Below are positions 61,356 to 63,308 of a stretch of 63,308 nt of DNA, piece after piece. Source of the stretch: Bacteroidales bacterium (GTDB taxonomy: Bacteria > Bacteroidota > Bacteroidia > Bacteroidales > WCHB1-69); assembly GCA_016285615.1 (NCBI GenBank), contig JAEERB010000003.1, forward strand, positions 1 through 63,308, in the 5' to 3' direction. The translations under genes and the position numbers were made by a program. The stretch's first letter is position 1; each line of letters begins with the position of its first letter. Below the pieces are notes generated by a model that was not told the DNA's origin, searched no databases, and saw only the letters and a list, made by a program, of their open reading frames with translations.

Positions 61356-62177
61356 CTACTCTGACCTTACCTCATCCAGATACTGTTCTATCGGAATGCC
61401 ATTGTCGGGGAACGGATAATCCATGTTGATTTCTATCATCTTCGACACGAAATTCATCGCCGATTGTACGCTGTATTCCAACGTATTACCTTTTAGATAG
61501 CGGTCCATTAAAATGGCCGAGAACATATCACCCGTGCCCGAGAATTGTGCCGGTATCCATTTGTAAGGCAAGGTCTTGACTGTATCCGTCTGTGCATCGT
61601 ATAACATTGTGCAGGTCTGCCCTTCAACCACCATGCTGGAGATGACCACCGAATTGTGTCCAATGGCGTGTAGACGGTGAATCAGGTCCTGGGCGTCGGC
61701 TGCAGAGAGCGAGCGCTGACCAAGGCAATAACCGGCCAAGAGTTGCGCTTCGGTCATATTAGGCAGAATAACATCAGCCACACGGCACATATTGCGCATA
61801 TAGTCAACTGTTTGCGTTGTGGCGCCATTGTACAGTTTGCCATCGTCGGCCATAATGGGGTCAACAAAAATGCGAGTGCCACGTCTCTTCAATACCGAGC
61901 AATAGTCGGCCACCAGCTTCGTCTGCTCTTCAGAAACCAAATAGCCAGTGATAACAGCATCGATGGGGAAAGCCTGCCGCTCCCAGATGTCGATCGACTG
62001 CCGCATGTAGTCGGTGGTGTCGAGCACGGCGAACTGCCCATAGCTGAAATTATTGGAAACAAGCGAAGTGGGCAGTCGGAACAGCTTGTACTTCAATGCT
62101 GAGAGTATCGGCACCATGGCCGACATCCCCAGATTGCCAAATCCCACCATATCGTTAACTAATAGTACGCTGCTCAT
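61356..62177 (-). CDS. Pyridoxamine/pyridoxal kinase-like protein
   Basis: A 273-residue ribokinase-fold kinase of the PdxK/PdxY branch: LLVNDMVGFGNLGMSAMVPI, DAVITGYLVSEEQ, VDPIMADDGKLY, LPNMTEAQLLAG and the catalytic FSGTGDMFSA (GTGD, Asp as base). PdxY-type kinases salvage vitamin B6 to PLP. It is separate from the ThiD at 46.3 kb. It follows the COG0523 GTPase gene by 14 bases on the same strand. Confidence 0.85.
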   Translation of the reverse strand: MSSVLLVNDMVGFGNLGMSAMVPILSALKYKLFRLPTSLVSNNFSYGQFAVLDTTDYMRQSIDIWERQAFPIDAVITGYLVSEEQTKLVADYCSVLKRRGTRIFVDPIMADDGKLYNGATTQTVDYMRNMCRVADVILPNMTEAQLLAGYCLGQRSLSAADAQDLIHRLHAIGHNSVVISSMVVEGQTCTMLYDAQTDTVKTLPYKWIPAQFSGTGDMFSAILMDRYLKGNTLEYSVQSAMNFVSKMIEINMDYPFPDNGIPIEQYLDEVRSE

Positions 62178-62191
62178 CTCCTATTGACATT

Positions 62192-63308
62192 TTATTCCAA
62201 ACAAGCATCCAACTCTCTGGTTATCTGCTCCTTGTCCATGTTCTGTCCGATGAAGACAATCTTAATCATCCTATCACCGTACTCGGGGTCCCAGTCGCGC
62301 ATAAAGGAGGGATCCTGCTGCATGAGTTGAATCAAGTCCTCTTCGGGTGCGGTTGCATACCACAAACCGGCCTCCGTCATCTTCTGCTGCACGCCAGCCT
62401 GCTCGTAGAGGTACGACATGTCGCGGTACTCCTTGAAATAGCAAACGCCCTTAGCGCGGATGATGTTCTTGGGGCGCTTTCTCGACAAGAACTCGTTGAA
62501 TTTCGCTACTCTAAAGGCCTTACGGCGGTAATAGACGAAGGTCGAAATGCCATACTCTTCCACCTCGCCGCCGTCATGGTCGTGGTCGTGATGATGATGG
62601 TGGTGATGATGTTCATTGTGATCATCGTCATCGTGGTCATCGTCATGGTCCTCATGATGGTGATGGTCGGCGCGGGCTTCACGTTCCTCTTCTTCAGTCG
62701 TCGGCCGATCCATTTCGTGCACCCAACCTGCCGACAGTGAGACGTTCTCATAATTAAACAGATGCGTATCAATGATGGATTCCAAATTAATCTTAGTATA
62801 ATTGGTTTCGATGATTTCGGCTTCTCTATTCAGATGGTGAACAATTTGGCGGATACGCAGCACTTCCGAGGGAGCCACTTCCGACACTTTGTTCAGCAGG
62901 ACAATATTGCAGAATTCGATTTGCTGGACGAGCAGATTCTCAATATCATCTTCTTGCATATCTTTCTTTTCGAGACTGTCGCCGCAAGCAAACTCGCTCT
63001 GCATACGAAGAGCGTCCACCACAGTCACGATACAGTCGAGGCGCGGGATGCCGTATTGCGTGTACTCCTCATTCATATTAGGAATCGAGGCGATGGTGCG
63101 GGCAATGGGCTCGGGCTCACAGATGCCACTGGCCTCAATCACGATGTAGTCGAAACGATGCTGGCGTGTGATGTCGCGCAACTGTTCCACGAGGTCCATT
63201 TTCAGCGTGCAGCAAATGCAACCGTTCTGCAAGGCCACGAGGCTTTCTTCCTTCTGCCCCACGACTCCGCCTTTCTCTATCAGGTCGGCATCCCTGTTCA
63301 CTTCGCCA
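62192..63308 (-). CDS. COG0523/CobW-family GTPase with His/Asp-rich metal-binding loop, partial
   Basis: The frame is open to the right edge, so the N-terminus with the GTP-binding P-loop lies beyond the window; a GTG at 63301 is an internal valine of a GEVN motif. The visible part has QNGCICCTLK (the CxCC metal motif), EASGICEP (Switch), VLLNKVSE (NKxD-like), a 30-residue His/Asp-rich loop near 62575-62675 and the CobW C-terminal domain (AKGVCYFKEY, KIVFIGQNMD). COG0523 members are zinc chaperones or metal insertases. No Zur site is visible here. Confidence 0.9.
   Translation of the reverse strand, partial: GEVNRDADLIEKGGVVGQKEESLVALQNGCICCTLKMDLVEQLRDITRQHRFDYIVIEASGICEPEPIARTIASIPNMNEEYTQYGIPRLDCIVTVVDALRMQSEFACGDSLEKKDMQEDDIENLLVQQIEFCNIVLLNKVSEVAPSEVLRIRQIVHHLNREAEIIETNYTKINLESIIDTHLFNYENVSLSAGWVHEMDRPTTEEEEREARADHHHHEDHDDDHDDDDHNEHHHHHHHHDHDHDGGEVEEYGISTFVYYRRKAFRVAKFNEFLSRKRPKNIIRAKGVCYFKEYRDMSYLYEQAGVQQKMTEAGLWYATAPEEDLIQLMQQDPSFMRDWDPEYGDRMIKIVFIGQNMDKEQITRELDACLE

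Noticed and set aside
62327..62740. 137-codon plus-strand frame with a Met/Val-rich hydrophobic run
   Set aside because: Antisense shadow of the His/Asp-rich loop of the COG0523 gene.

Overview
The window reads as a chromosomal stretch of a Bacteroidales bacterium, most likely a Prevotellaceae relative. This rests on many start-proximal promoters of the Bacteroidetes form TAnnTTTG, few genes with Shine-Dalgarno sites, and typical Bacteroidetes families: DUF4296, DUF2851, lipoprotein-anchored TamA-like porin, LolA-like protein, S9 dipeptidyl peptidase IV and the thiSEGCHF-type operon. The species assignment is inference; no rRNA or tRNA gene was seen.

Layout. 1-1.9 kb: a restriction-modification locus cut by the window edge (C-terminus of an N6-adenine methyltransferase, a PD-(D/E)XK endonuclease and a small HTH controller). 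2.2-6.5 kb: hexuronate-type transporter, SDR oxidoreductase, ispH, ispD and a DUF4296 lipoprotein on the + strand. 6.6-10.5 kb: DUF2851, rpoN, tcdA and a convergent S4-domain gene. 10.7-15.5 kb: M49-like peptidase lipoprotein, a divergent aroC and a DPP IV whose start lies inside aroC. 15.5-18 kb: xseA and pyrC (minus). 18-26 kb: envelope genes (LolA-like, TamA-like, OmpP1/FadL, a Ser/Thr-repeat lipoprotein) with a RecD-like helicase. 26-30 kb: proS, mazG, a Xer recombinase, hpf and a phosphopantetheinyl transferase. 30-37.4 kb (minus): CPBP protease, radA, a HAD phosphatase-FolC fusion, an M16 peptidase, recF and trxA. 37.6-39.2 kb: a POT peptide transporter.

39.3-44.7 kb is a defence-like island: Fic protein, large type IIG restriction-modification enzyme with an AT-rich specificity region, and AbiH. 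46.1-53.1 kb is a thiamine operon with a recognisable promoter, a TPP riboswitch and thiD-thiS-(tenI-thiE fusion)-thiG-thiC-thiH-thiF. 53.1-57.2 kb holds PrsW, HdeD-like, SemiSWEET, a shortened YdeI-like protein and a TonB-dependent receptor. 57.2-63.3 kb, all minus, holds a DUF262/DUF1524 protein, two unrecognised small proteins, a HIRAN protein, a WYL regulator, a pyridoxamine-type kinase and a COG0523 GTPase cut by the right edge.

The most striking unexplained signal is non-coding. At least seven intergenic spacers are built from short, changing words that keep a strict 7-base period. Several begin in the last codons or stop codon of the upstream gene and share the same vocabulary of heptads. 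Three spacers also hold short GC-rich palindromes whose sequences differ while the symmetry is kept. Two gene fusions (HAD-FolC and TenI-ThiE) and a chorismate synthase with altered signature residues are the main coding surprises. The WYL-HIRAN-unknown-unknown-DUF262 cluster is the best candidate for an undescribed gene system, though two internal promoters argue against a single operon.
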